A stretch of 64,000 nt of DNA from Mycolicibacterium austroafricanum (GTDB lineage: Bacteria; Actinomycetota; Actinomycetes; Mycobacteriales; Mycobacteriaceae): the NCBI RefSeq assembly GCF_000612725.1, contig NZ_HG964450.1:196428-260427 (forward strand), written 5' to 3'. Shown here piece after piece: positions 44,396 to 52,293 of the stretch (the first letter of the stretch is position 1; the number at the start of each line of letters is the position of its first letter). A program made the translations under genes and the position numbers. Under the pieces are notes generated by a model. It saw nothing but the letters and a program-made list of their open reading frames with translations. It ran no database searches and had not been told where the DNA came from.

Positions 44396-46173
44396 CGGCG
44401 GTCGATCCCACCCGGGACCACCCCGAAGGCATCACGCTGGCCCTGCACGATGCGTCGCCGCCGGACATGGTGGACGCCATGCGGGACGACGTCGTCCTCG
44501 AATTAGGCTGGGGCCGGCTGATTTTCGGGCAGACATTCGCCGACCCCGAGAAGCTGGCCGACGTGCTGCGCGAAGAGGCGCAGGGTCGCCGCGACATCTG
44601 CATCTACGCGCGCGAGCCCCACGTCCTGGTGGCGCGGGCGCCCGCCGAACTGTTCATCGACCCCAGCCACACCTACCGCCTGCGGTTCCCCGACGACGAG
44701 GATCACGCGGCACCGCCGATGACGGGGTTCAGCGTGCGCACGCTGCGCAGCCGTGCCGACGCCGACGAGATGAACCGGGTCTACGTGCGGTGCGGGATGG
44801 TGCCCGCACCCACCGACGTGATCTGGGACAACCACCGCGGGCAGAAATCGGTCGACTACCTCGTGGCGGTCAGCGACGAGGACGGCGCGGTGCTCGGCAC
44901 CGTCACCGGCGTGGACCACAAGACGCTCTTCTCCGATCCCGAGGAGGGCTCCAGCCTGTGGACCCTGGCGGTGGACCCGACCGCCACCCTGCCCGGCGTG
45001 GGCGCCGCGCTGACGCGCAGCCTGGCCGCCCTGTACCGCGACCGCGGCCGCTCCTACATGGATCTTTCGGTGGCGCACGACAACGCCGCCGCGATCGCGC
45101 TGTACGAGAAGCTCGGTTTCACCCGGGTGCCCGTGATGGCGGTCAAGCGCAAGAACGCCATCAACGAACCGCTGTTCACGCATCCGCCGGAAACCGTCGA
45201 CGACCTCAACCCCTACGCGCGGATCATCGCCGACGAGGCCATGCGCCGTGGCATCTGGGTCGAGGTCCTCGACGCCGAGGCCGGCGAGATGCGGTTGTCC
45301 CACGGCGGCCGCAGCGTGGTGACCCGAGAGTCACTGTCGGAGTACACGTCGGCGGTCGCGATGGCCCGCTGCGACGACAAGCGTCTGACCCGTCGGATCG
45401 TCGCCGAGGCGGGCATCGCCGTGCCGCGTGGCAGGCTGGCCAGCTTCGACCAGGCCGATCACGACTTCCTGACCGAGGTCGGCGACGTCGTCGTCAAGCC
45501 GACCCGCGGTGAGCAGGGCAAGGGCATCACGGTGGGCGTCGACGGACCCGAGGAGCTGGATGCCGCCCTGGCCAGGGCCCGTGAGCAGCATCCTGAGGTG
45601 CTCATCGAGCAGCGCGCCGACGGTGACGACCTGCGGCTCGTCGTGATCGACGGCAAGGTGGTCGCGGCCGCGCTGAGGATGCCCGCCGAGGTCTGCGGGA
45701 CCGGAAAGCACACCATCCGCGAGTTGGTGGAGACCCAGAGCCGGCGACGCGCCGCCGCCACCGGCGGTGAGTCCCGGATCCCGATGGACGTGGTGACGGA
45801 GACGACGGTCCGGGAAGCCGGCTATTCGTTCGACGATGTGCTGCCCGAGGGTGAGCGCCTGCGGGTCCGACGGACTGCGAACCTGCACCAGGGCGGCACC
45901 ATCCACGACGTCACGGCCACGGTGCACCCCGAGCTATGCCGGGTCGCGGTCGCCGCCGCACAGGCCATCGGCATCCCGGTCACCGGCATCGACCTTCTCG
46001 TCCCCGACGTCACCCAGCCGGAGTACGTCTTCATCGAAGCCAACGAGCGGCCCGGGCTGGCCAACCACGAGCCCCAGCCCACCGCGGCGGCGTTCGTCGA
46101 CTTCCTGTTCCCCGGCCAGCCGGGGCTGCCGCAGGCGTGGACGCCCGACGAGGCGCCCGGCCCGGGAGCCTGA
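44392..46173 (+). CDS. ngg: N-acetylglutaminylglutamine synthetase (GNAT plus ATP-grasp fusion)
   Basis: A 593-aa two-domain enzyme. The N-terminal half is a GNAT acetyltransferase (SSLWTLAVDPTATLPGVGAAL acetyl-CoA site, HDNAAAIALYEKLGF). The C-terminal half is an ATP-grasp ligase related to cyanophycin synthetase/GshAB (VVVKPTRGEQGKGITVGV, LIEQRADGDDLRLVVIDGK, and metal ligands in EYVFIEANERPGL). This fusion is the signature of Ngg, which acetylates glutamine and joins a second glutamine. ATG 44392 overlaps the asnO stop by four bases (ATGA). The third gene usual elsewhere, an M42-family peptidase, is not next to it here. Confidence 0.9.
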   Translation: MTAVDPTRDHPEGITLALHDASPPDMVDAMRDDVVLELGWGRLIFGQTFADPEKLADVLREEAQGRRDICIYAREPHVLVARAPAELFIDPSHTYRLRFPDDEDHAAPPMTGFSVRTLRSRADADEMNRVYVRCGMVPAPTDVIWDNHRGQKSVDYLVAVSDEDGAVLGTVTGVDHKTLFSDPEEGSSLWTLAVDPTATLPGVGAALTRSLAALYRDRGRSYMDLSVAHDNAAAIALYEKLGFTRVPVMAVKRKNAINEPLFTHPPETVDDLNPYARIIADEAMRRGIWVEVLDAEAGEMRLSHGGRSVVTRESLSEYTSAVAMARCDDKRLTRRIVAEAGIAVPRGRLASFDQADHDFLTEVGDVVVKPTRGEQGKGITVGVDGPEELDAALARAREQHPEVLIEQRADGDDLRLVVIDGKVVAAALRMPAEVCGTGKHTIRELVETQSRRRAAATGGESRIPMDVVTETTVREAGYSFDDVLPEGERLRVRRTANLHQGGTIHDVTATVHPELCRVAVAAAQAIGIPVTGIDLLVPDVTQPEYVFIEANERPGLANHEPQPTAAAFVDFLFPGQPGLPQAWTPDEAPGPGA

Positions 46174-46178
46174 CGCCG

Positions 46179-46742
46179 TTACCAGGTGCTCGTGCGCATG
46201 ACGATCTCGGCGGCCAACTGCGCGGTCGAGTCCGCGGCGTTGCGGCGGCCCAGCAGATCGACGATGCGGTATTCGCCGTACACGTAGCGCTGACTGGCCT
46301 TGGCGACCGCGCGGGCCGCGCTGGTGCTCACCAGGGCGGTGGTGTTCAACTCCACCGGCGGGCAGTGGTCGTCGCGCACCATCCCGGCCAGATCGGCCAC
46401 CCGCGGATGGCCCCGGTCGATCACCACCAGACCGATGAAGCGGTCGAGCCGGGTGGCGGCCAACTCCCAGGCCAGTTCACCTCCGAGCCGGTCCCCCACC
46501 AGCAACGCCCACCGGACCTCGAGGGTGTCGAGGATGCTGATGACGTTCTTGCCGGTCAGCCGCGGGTCGGGCCCGATCACCACGGTCTTCAGCGAGGCCG
46601 TGTGCAGTCGTTGGCAGACCCCTTCATAGGCGGCGGGTACCAGCTGCGCGGCGCCGAGCAGCACGACGACAGAACCCTGCTCGGGGCCGGCGACCACCAC
46701 GGGTACGCCGAAGCCGTCGACGGTCACCATGGGAGAGGGCAT
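46179..46742 (-). CDS. Alpha/beta-hydrolase-like protein lacking the nucleophile
   Basis: A 187-aa protein resembling a small alpha/beta hydrolase. The expected nucleophile elbow G-x-S-x-G is replaced by GDRLGGELAWELAA: the catalytic Ser position is Arg. Other parts keep the fold: VVVAGPEQGSVVVLLGAAQLVPAAY (oxyanion strand) and DRFIGLVVIDRGHPRV. It is shorter than catalytic homologues (250-300 aa) and lacks a clear C-terminal His. It may be a non-enzymatic, ligand- or protein-binding relative. No frameshift is visible, so it is not an obvious pseudogene. Convergent with ngg, five bases between stops. Confidence 0.65.
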   Translation of the reverse strand: MPSPMVTVDGFGVPVVVAGPEQGSVVVLLGAAQLVPAAYEGVCQRLHTASLKTVVIGPDPRLTGKNVISILDTLEVRWALLVGDRLGGELAWELAATRLDRFIGLVVIDRGHPRVADLAGMVRDDHCPPVELNTTALVSTSAARAVAKASQRYVYGEYRIVDLLGRRNAADSTAQLAAEIVMRTSTW

Positions 46743-46816
46743 TGCGTCACGCTACAGGGCAGACGGGAGTCGGCGGGCGTCTTTTCACGCTGTTAACGCA
46801 ACGCCCCTGCCAGGCC

Positions 46817-47473
46817 TCAAACCGCTTGTGCGCGTTCAGCCTGTTTGGTGGTGATCTCCAGAAAGGTCTGCGGCACCGTGCCTTTGACGGAGATCGAGGC
46901 ATTGGGTGTGGGGAACGCGATACCGAAAACCGCCATCGCACCCACATTTTCGAACGCGAAGTACACGCTGTTCTCCTCGCCGCGCAACCGCATCGTCTGC
47001 CGGTAGACGAGGGCGTCGGGGCGTGGGCTCGGCAGCTGTGTCGTGGTCACCGGGATGCCCGGGTCCGTCGGGTCGAAGAACGTCTCGTACTCGGCACAAC
47101 GCTGCGCGGTGGCGGCCAGCCGCTCGAGGTCCAGCCGCCACGTCAGCACGGTGATCACCATGCGCACCCCGTCGTAGGCGGCGGCGTATTCGGCGGCGCT
47201 GCCCGGACCCCATTCCGCGGTGACGGCGATGTCGCGGGTCAGCGCGTCGGCGCAGCCCTCCGGACGCGACAGCATCGCAGGCGGTCTCTCGACGTTGTCG
47301 TCGCGGGGTTCGTTGAGGGCGCGCTCGTAGCGCACCCCGGGCGGGAAGTCCGCCTCGGTGAGCACGACACGGTCCAGCTTGGCACCCGGCCACGTCGCGG
47401 TGCCGGTGATGGTGTCACCACAACCGGTGAGCACAGCCACGAGCACCGCCGCGACAAGCGCCCGCCTGGTCAT
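46817..47473 (-). CDS. Mycobacterial lipoprotein of unknown function
   Basis: A 218-aa predicted lipoprotein: basic start MTRRALVAAVLVAVLTGCGD with a lipobox LTGC, Cys at residue 18, so it should be lipidated and anchored outside the membrane. The mature part starts TITGTATWPG and has four further Cys or fewer spread across it (GCADAL, RCAEYET) and a beta-rich C-terminal half. It resembles the sensor-like PknH/LpqN-type extracellular lipoproteins of mycobacteria in length and composition, but I cannot assign it to a named family. ATG 47473; it lies 21 bases after the map stop and could be cotranscribed with map. Confidence 0.75.
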   Translation of the reverse strand: MTRRALVAAVLVAVLTGCGDTITGTATWPGAKLDRVVLTEADFPPGVRYERALNEPRDDNVERPPAMLSRPEGCADALTRDIAVTAEWGPGSAAEYAAAYDGVRMVITVLTWRLDLERLAATAQRCAEYETFFDPTDPGIPVTTTQLPSPRPDALVYRQTMRLRGEENSVYFAFENVGAMAVFGIAFPTPNASISVKGTVPQTFLEITTKQAERAQAV

Positions 47474-47494
47474 GATGTCAGGCTACCGACGACC

Positions 47495-48352
47495 TCAGAG
47501 CTGGGTGAGGATCTCCGCGCCGGATTCGGTGACCACCAGCGTGTGCTCGAACTGGGCGGTCCACTTCTTGTCCTTGGTGACCACGGTCCAGTCGTCGTCC
47601 CAGATCTCGTAGTCCAGGCCGCCCAGGTTGATCATCGGCTCGATCGTGAAGGTCATGCCCGGTTCGAGCATCGTCTCCACGGCAGGCTGGTCATAGTGCA
47701 ACACCACCAGTCCGTTGTGGAAGGTGGTCCCGATCCCGTGCCCGGTAAAGTCGCGAACCACGTTGTAGCCGAACCGGTTTGCGTAGGACTCGATGACACG
47801 GCCGACGATCGACAGCGCGCGGCCCGGCTTGACGGCCTTGATTGCGCGCATCGTCGCCTCGTGGGTGCGTTCGACGAGCAGCCGGTGCTCCTCGCTGACG
47901 TCGCCGGCCAGGAAGGTGGCGTTGGTGTCGCCGTGCACCCCGTCGATGTAGGCGGTGACGTCGATATTGACGATGTCACCGTCCTCGACGACCGTGTCGT
48001 CGGGGATGCCGTGGCAGATGACCTCGTTCAGCGACGTGCAGCAGGATTTCGGAAAACCCTTGTAGCCCAGCGTCGACGGGTAGGCACCGTGATCGACCAT
48101 GTACTCGTGGGCGATGCGGTCGAGCTGATCGGTGGTCACTCCCGGCTCGACGGCCTTGCCTGCCTCGGCGAGGGCGCCCGCGGCGATCCGCCCGGCCACC
48201 CGCATCTTCTCGATCACTTCCGGGGTCTGCACCCAGGGCTCGTTGCCCTCACGCGCGGTCGGCCTGCCCACGTACTCGGGGCGGACGATCGACTTGGGTA
48301 CCGGCAGCATCGGCGAAACCGTGCCGGGCCGGAGGGCAGTCCGTACTGACAT
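47495..48352 (-). CDS. map: Methionine aminopeptidase, type I (MapB-like)
   Basis: Removes the initiator Met from nascent proteins. The 285-aa protein has an N-terminal extension of about 40 residues with PEYVGRP, as in M. tuberculosis MapB, which carries a Pro-rich ribosome-docking segment. Metal ligands are visible: [19 protein letters not shown] (two Asp), [11 protein letters not shown] (His), FTIEPMI (Glu) and QFEHTLVV (Glu region). It is complete. The minus-strand TAGCAT box (48359-48364) is six bases from the ATG, so the mRNA is probably leaderless; everything upstream of that box belongs to the integrated element, making this the chromosome-element junction. Confidence 0.95.
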   Translation of the reverse strand: MSVRTALRPGTVSPMLPVPKSIVRPEYVGRPTAREGNEPWVQTPEVIEKMRVAGRIAAGALAEAGKAVEPGVTTDQLDRIAHEYMVDHGAYPSTLGYKGFPKSCCTSLNEVICHGIPDDTVVEDGDIVNIDVTAYIDGVHGDTNATFLAGDVSEEHRLLVERTHEATMRAIKAVKPGRALSIVGRVIESYANRFGYNVVRDFTGHGIGTTFHNGLVVLHYDQPAVETMLEPGMTFTIEPMINLGGLDYEIWDDDWTVVTKDKKWTAQFEHTLVVTESGAEILTQL

Positions 48353-48387
48353 GTAGCAATGCTAGCACATCCGAGTACGATGACGGT
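48353..48387. promoter_or_regulatory. Back-to-back leaderless promoters at the predicted attL
   Basis: Minus strand: TAGCAT at 48359-48364, six bases before the map ATG. Plus strand: TACGAT at 48376-48381, six bases before the integrase ATG. Both fit the mycobacterial TANNNT box placed so that transcription begins at the start codon. The 35-base space between the genes is also where a serine-integrase attachment core is expected, since large serine integrases usually sit next to their att site. The core itself cannot be defined without the other end. Confidence 0.5.
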
Positions 48388-49989
48388 ATGGGTGCGGACG
48401 AACCAAGAGCCACGTTACCGCCGCTGAGGGCACTCGTAGGCGCTCGCGTGTCCGTCGTCCAGGGACCTCAGAAGGTCTCCCACGAGGCGCAGATCGAAAG
48501 CACCACACGTTGGGCGTCGTCCAAGGGTTACGAGATCGTCGGGATGTTTCAAGACCTCGGGGTGTCCGCTGAGAAGCGACCGGAGGATCGGCCCGAGCTT
48601 GGCCGGTGGCTCACCGACGAGGGAGCCTCGGAGTGGGATGTCATCGTCTGGTCGAAGATGGACCGCGCATTCCGGTCCACCCGGCATTGCGTTGACTTCG
48701 CCCGTTGGGCCGAGGAGCGCCACAAGATGGTCGTGTTCGCCGACGACGGGCTGACGCTGGACTACCGCCCTGGAGCCGCCAAAGGCATCGACGCCATGAT
48801 GGCCGAGCTGTTCGTTTACCTCGGCTCGTTCTTCGCCCAACTGGAGCTAAACCGCTTCAAGTCCCGAGCCACCGACAGTCACCGGGAGCTGCGCCAGCGC
48901 GACCGCTGGGCGTCTGGAGTCGCGCCGCTGGGGTTCAAGGTTGTCGACCACCCGAGCGGCAAGGGCAAGGGTCTAGACACCGACCCCGAGGGTAGAGAAC
49001 TGCTGCATCAGATGGCCGAAAAGCTCTTGGCCGGCTGGAGTTTCGTACGTATTGCTACGTGGCTCACCGAGACGGGGGCTTTGACCAACCGAGACCGGGC
49101 ACTAGTGGCGAAGGGCAAAGAGCCCCGGCGTAAACCGTGGACGGTGAGCGTGGTCTCCAGCGCACTCACCTCACCCAAGACGCAGGGCATAAAGACATTC
49201 AAGGACAAGGCAGTCCTAGACGGCGACGGGGAGCCCGTGCGGCTCGCACCGCCGACGTTCGACCCCGACCATTGGAAACAGATCCAGGACGCCGCTGCCC
49301 GTCGCAAGCAGAACCGCCGCACCCCAACAGGCTCGGTCAATCCGATGCTCGGGGTGGGCTTCTGTGGGCAATGCGGGGCTTCGCTCTCGCAGCAGGTCAG
49401 CAAGGACCGGAACGGCAGTGACAAGACGTGGCGCGTATACCGCTGTAGCCGCACTCCGCAGAACTGCCGAGGGGTCAGCATCCGAGCTGACGACGCGGAT
49501 TCGCTTTTAGAGGAGACATTCTTAGAGCGGTGGGGAGACGAGAAGATCACCCGGCGCGTGTTCGTCGCCGGGGAGGATCATTCCCACGAGCTGGAGCAGG
49601 TTCTCTCCAGCATCGACCGGCTACGTCGAGAGTCCGACGCGGGGCTGATCGCCTCGGAGGACGACGAGAGGGTCTACCTCCAGCGGATGAAATCGCTCAT
49701 CGACCGCAGAACCGAGCTGGAGGGCAAGCCTCACCGGCCCGCCGGGTGGGTCACCGAGGAGACCGGACAGACCTACCGCGAGGTCTGGCACACCGAGCGC
49801 GACGACCTTGCGCAGTACCGCCGACAGCTCATCACCGACCACGGCGTGAGGTTCGAGTTGTCGTCGGGTAAGCCGCTGCGCTGGCACATCTACCGCCCAG
49901 AGGACGGCGTGCCGCTTGCTGACCCTCGTACGGTGTCAAGGCTAACTACCTCTGCCCGTACAGCAGGCCAAATTCCGTTTGAAGTATAA
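48388..49989 (+). CDS. Large serine recombinase (phage integrase)
   Basis: A 533-aa large serine integrase that would insert and, with a directionality factor, excise the element. The N-terminal resolvase domain has the catalytic Ser in GARVSVVQGPQKVSHEAQIES (about residue 22), and VIVWSKMDRAFRSTRH and FFAQLELNRFKSRATDSH of the catalytic domain. Recombinase domain: GFKVVDHPSGKGKG and the helical LLAGWSFVRIATWLTETG. The zinc ribbon is at GFCGQCGASLSQ and YRCSRTPQNCRG; a coiled coil follows (ELEQVLSSIDRLRRESD). ATG 48388 after a leaderless-type promoter. phiRv1 of M. tuberculosis uses the same class of enzyme. Confidence 0.95.
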   Translation: MGADEPRATLPPLRALVGARVSVVQGPQKVSHEAQIESTTRWASSKGYEIVGMFQDLGVSAEKRPEDRPELGRWLTDEGASEWDVIVWSKMDRAFRSTRHCVDFARWAEERHKMVVFADDGLTLDYRPGAAKGIDAMMAELFVYLGSFFAQLELNRFKSRATDSHRELRQRDRWASGVAPLGFKVVDHPSGKGKGLDTDPEGRELLHQMAEKLLAGWSFVRIATWLTETGALTNRDRALVAKGKEPRRKPWTVSVVSSALTSPKTQGIKTFKDKAVLDGDGEPVRLAPPTFDPDHWKQIQDAAARRKQNRRTPTGSVNPMLGVGFCGQCGASLSQQVSKDRNGSDKTWRVYRCSRTPQNCRGVSIRADDADSLLEETFLERWGDEKITRRVFVAGEDHSHELEQVLSSIDRLRRESDAGLIASEDDERVYLQRMKSLIDRRTELEGKPHRPAGWVTEETGQTYREVWHTERDDLAQYRRQLITDHGVRFELSSGKPLRWHIYRPEDGVPLADPRTVSRLTTSARTAGQIPFEV

Positions 49990-50088
49990 CAGAGAACCCG
50001 CAGATAAACACCCCTTTCTGGGGGTTGATGTTGTGCTGTAGGTGTGCGACGGTGTTTGTGCTCAGCAAACACTTAGAAGGAGAACACC
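49990..50088 (+). promoter_or_regulatory. Intergenic region with palindrome upstream of the first small phage gene
   Basis: After the integrase stop comes a weak hairpin (ACCCC/GGGGT, about 50010-50025), then the inverted repeat GTGTTTG-N7-CAAACAC (50052-50072), directly before an AGAAGGAG ribosome site. The palindrome is well placed for an operator or a transcript-leader hairpin. No gene is seen in this gap. Confidence 0.45.
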
Positions 50089-50376
50089 ATGAGCGCTACC
50101 GCTGTTGAAACGGACCAATTCGAGTGGATCGAGGCGGTGGGTACCGCCGTCGAGACCTACCCCGACGATCTGACGATGAACGACTTACTGGCCGCGTACG
50201 GCCTGATCGGCGTCAAGACGACGCTGAACGACATGCAGACAGCCCAAGGTCTATGGCACTTGGAGACGTACGGCTTCCTGCGGGTCGACCGGACCCGCCG
50301 AAGCCGGCCCCGGTACTCGCTCACCATCCCCGACGAGATCGTGACGGACGCCGAGCTGGCGGCAGGCACACTGTGA
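50089..50376 (+). CDS. Small phage-type hypothetical protein
   Basis: A 95-aa acidic protein with strong ribosome site AGAAGGAG eight bases before ATG 50089. Sequence MSATAVETDQFEWIEAVGTA is followed by a helix-rich part (LTMNDLLAAYGLIGVKTTLNDMQ) and a basic strand (GFLRVDRTRRSRPRYSLTIP) that looks like a small winged-helix fold, so DNA binding is possible. Its position after the integrase is where phiRv1-like elements carry small control genes, including the excision factor, but no family match is recognised. It leads the plus-strand gene run. Confidence 0.7.
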   Translation: MSATAVETDQFEWIEAVGTAVETYPDDLTMNDLLAAYGLIGVKTTLNDMQTAQGLWHLETYGFLRVDRTRRSRPRYSLTIPDEIVTDAELAAGTL

Positions 50377-50379
50377 ACC

Positions 50380-50643
50380 ATGGATGACACGGACTGGTTG
50401 AGGTCGATAGAGAACGTCTGTGAAGGCTCAACATCAGATGACCTGGAGGCCGCTAAGTCGATCCTGGCTTACGGTGACACCCTGCCCACTGACGTGGCAG
50501 AAAGCGCGCCTATTCAGAGGCTTGTGCAACTCGGCGTGCTGGAGCTGAAACGGGAGCCCGGCACCGATGGATATAAGTACCGCAAAATCGTGCTTGGCAG
50601 AACCGACGACGGTCACCTTGTCCGCTTCCCACTAGGCAGCTAA
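50380..50643 (+). CDS. Small phage-type hypothetical protein
   Basis: An 87-aa protein (MDDTDWLRSIENVCEGSTSD...) beginning three bases after the previous stop, so probably translated from the same transcript. It has an N-terminal acidic helix, then APIQRLVQLGVLELKREPGTDGYKYRKIVLGR, which again resembles the end of a winged-helix domain (helix, turn, beta wing). No named family recognised. It may be a regulatory partner or paralogue-like relative of the preceding gene. The IS256 insertion lies 178 bases downstream, so transcription from here into the helicase operon is probably interrupted. Confidence 0.65.
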   Translation: MDDTDWLRSIENVCEGSTSDDLEAAKSILAYGDTLPTDVAESAPIQRLVQLGVLELKREPGTDGYKYRKIVLGRTDDGHLVRFPLGS

Positions 50644-50821
50644 GTGTGATCCCGGTCATACCACGACAATCTGACCAGCAGTAATACCGCTGAGCATTTT
50701 GTTAGGGTGCCCTCAGGTTACAAAGTCGAATGTACTACAGGGTGGAGGGGGTAGAGCTTTCTGAGCTCCCGCCTTCCCTTAAGAACTTCCCGGCCCTAAT
50801 TGGCCGGAAGGCGGCAGCCGA
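50644..50821 (+). other. Non-coding gap with hairpin before the IS256 insertion
   Basis: No gene is visible. A strong hairpin, CTTCC(C)GGCC-ctaatt-GGCCGGAAG, occupies about 50786-50810 but has no T-run. The last ten bases (CGGCAGCCGA, 50812-50821) recur at 52294-52303 on the other side of the IS. With the IS removed, this gap joins the structured leader at 52304 onward, making an original intergenic region of roughly 500 bases. Confidence 0.55.
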
Positions 50822-52293
50822 GGTTGTCCCGTTCTTCGTGGAATTTGAGGTGACGGTCCCTCACCTGAGGCCTGCCTGATGGTAGGTCTTCGGGTGAACC
50901 GCCAAGTACACCTCGAAGAAGGAGTAAGGGACCGCCATGAAGACCGTACCTACTGTTCGTCTCGCTGACACGATCGATGCTGCCGCTCTGCCCGAGTTGC
51001 CGGAGGAGATCGCGCTGGCGATGACCGATATCGCCGATGCCGCGCGTGAAGGGCTGATGGCGATGAGCGTGGCCGCCGGGATGGCGGTGATGGCCGCGAT
51101 GTTTGAGGCCGAGATCACCGAGATTGCCGGACCCAAGGGCAAGCACAACCCGGATCGCGCCGCGGTGCGCCATGGCGCCGAGAAGGGATCGGTGACTCTT
51201 GGCGGTCGCCGGGTGCCGGTCGAGCGGCCGCGGGCACGCACCGTCGAGGGCCATGAGGTGCCGTTGACCAGCTACGCCCACTTCGCTGCTGACGACCTGC
51301 TGACTCAGGTGGTGATGGAGCGGATGGCCGCCGGGGTGGCCACTCGCCGGCACGCCCGCACCGCCGAGCCGGTCGGCGAAAAAGTCAGCGGCACACAGAA
51401 ATCCACTTCGAAGTCGGCGATCTCGCGTCGATTCGTCAAGCAGACCGAGACCGCGCTGGCCGAGTTGATGAGCCGCGACTTGGCCGGCGAGGACATCAAG
51501 GTGCTCATGCTCGACGGGGAGCATATGGCTGGCCGGTGCGTGGTGGTGGCGCTGGCGATCACCGCCGACGGCACGAAGAAGCCGGTCGGGTTGTGGGACG
51601 GCTCCACCGAGAACAAGACGGTGGTGTGCTCGCTGTTGGCCGATCTCGTTGAGCGTGGCCTGCGCTTCGATGACGGACTGCTGGTTGTCTGCGACGGGGC
51701 CAAGGCATTGGCCGCCGCGGTGCGTGAGGTGTTCGGCGCCAAGGCTGCGATCCAACGATGCACCCTGCACAAGCGTAGGAATGTCGCCGATCACCTGCCC
51801 GATAAGGAGCAGGCCTGGGTGGATGCCAAGCTGGTCAAGGCGTTCGGCCACCCTGACCCCCACACCGGGCTAGCCAATGCCAAAAGCCTTGCTGCGCAAC
51901 TGGAGAAGAACTATCCCGGCGCGGCCGCGTCGCTGCGCGAGGGGCTGGACGAGATGTTCACCGTCGCCCGTCTGGGCATCGACGGCCGGCTCGCCAAAAC
52001 ACTGACAACCTCCAACCCAGTCGAGTCGATGATCTCGATCGCGCGCACCACCAACCGAAACGTCACCCGCTGGCGCGACGGGCAGATGGTGCTGCGCTGG
52101 ACCGCAGCCGGCATGCTCAACGCCGAGCGAGCCTTCCGCCGCATCAAGGGCCACAAGCAGATGCCCCAGCTCGTAGCTGCCCTACATCGACACGCCCACC
52201 CCAAAACCGCCGCCGGTACCGAAGCTGTCGGTGCCGCCGCCTAGAGTTCACCATGGATCGTCACCAAGAATCCACGAGACTCGGGACATGCTC
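50822..52293 (+). mobile_element. IS256-family insertion sequence
   Basis: A 1.47-kb element with one transposase gene. Imperfect terminal inverted repeats are visible: left TTGTCCCGTTCTTCGTGGA (from 50824) and right, read inward, ATGTCCCGAGTCTCGTGGA (ending about 52289); similarity continues through GGTGACG-TCC. The element is flanked by the identical decamer CGGCAGCCGA (50812-50821 and 52294-52303), consistent with a target duplication of the 8-9 base type plus chance matches. It is inserted in a non-coding part of the prophage, so no phage gene is broken. Confidence 0.85.
50937..52244 (+). CDS. IS256-family (mutator-type) transposase
   Basis: A 435-aa DDE transposase of the IS256/mutator group. 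DDE-region signatures are visible: VLMLDGEHMAGRCVVVALAI (first Asp), LLVVCDGAKALAAAVREVFG (second Asp) with IQRCTLHKRRNVADHLP (the C/H signature typical of this family), and SNPVESMISIARTTNRNV carrying the final Glu. The C-terminal MVLRWTAAGMLNAERAFRRI is conserved in this subgroup. It starts with ATG 50937 after GAAGGAG. The frame is complete, so the copy may be active. It belongs to a different subgroup from the fragment at 62097-62414. Confidence 0.94.
   Translation: MKTVPTVRLADTIDAAALPELPEEIALAMTDIADAAREGLMAMSVAAGMAVMAAMFEAEITEIAGPKGKHNPDRAAVRHGAEKGSVTLGGRRVPVERPRARTVEGHEVPLTSYAHFAADDLLTQVVMERMAAGVATRRHARTAEPVGEKVSGTQKSTSKSAISRRFVKQTETALAELMSRDLAGEDIKVLMLDGEHMAGRCVVVALAITADGTKKPVGLWDGSTENKTVVCSLLADLVERGLRFDDGLLVVCDGAKALAAAVREVFGAKAAIQRCTLHKRRNVADHLPDKEQAWVDAKLVKAFGHPDPHTGLANAKSLAAQLEKNYPGAAASLREGLDEMFTVARLGIDGRLAKTLTTSNPVESMISIARTTNRNVTRWRDGQMVLRWTAAGMLNAERAFRRIKGHKQMPQLVAALHRHAHPKTAAGTEAVGAAA

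Noticed and set aside
50089..50376. Assignment of the first small phage gene as excisionase (Xis).
   Set aside because: Position fits but no recombination-directionality-factor similarity is recognisable; left as hypothetical.
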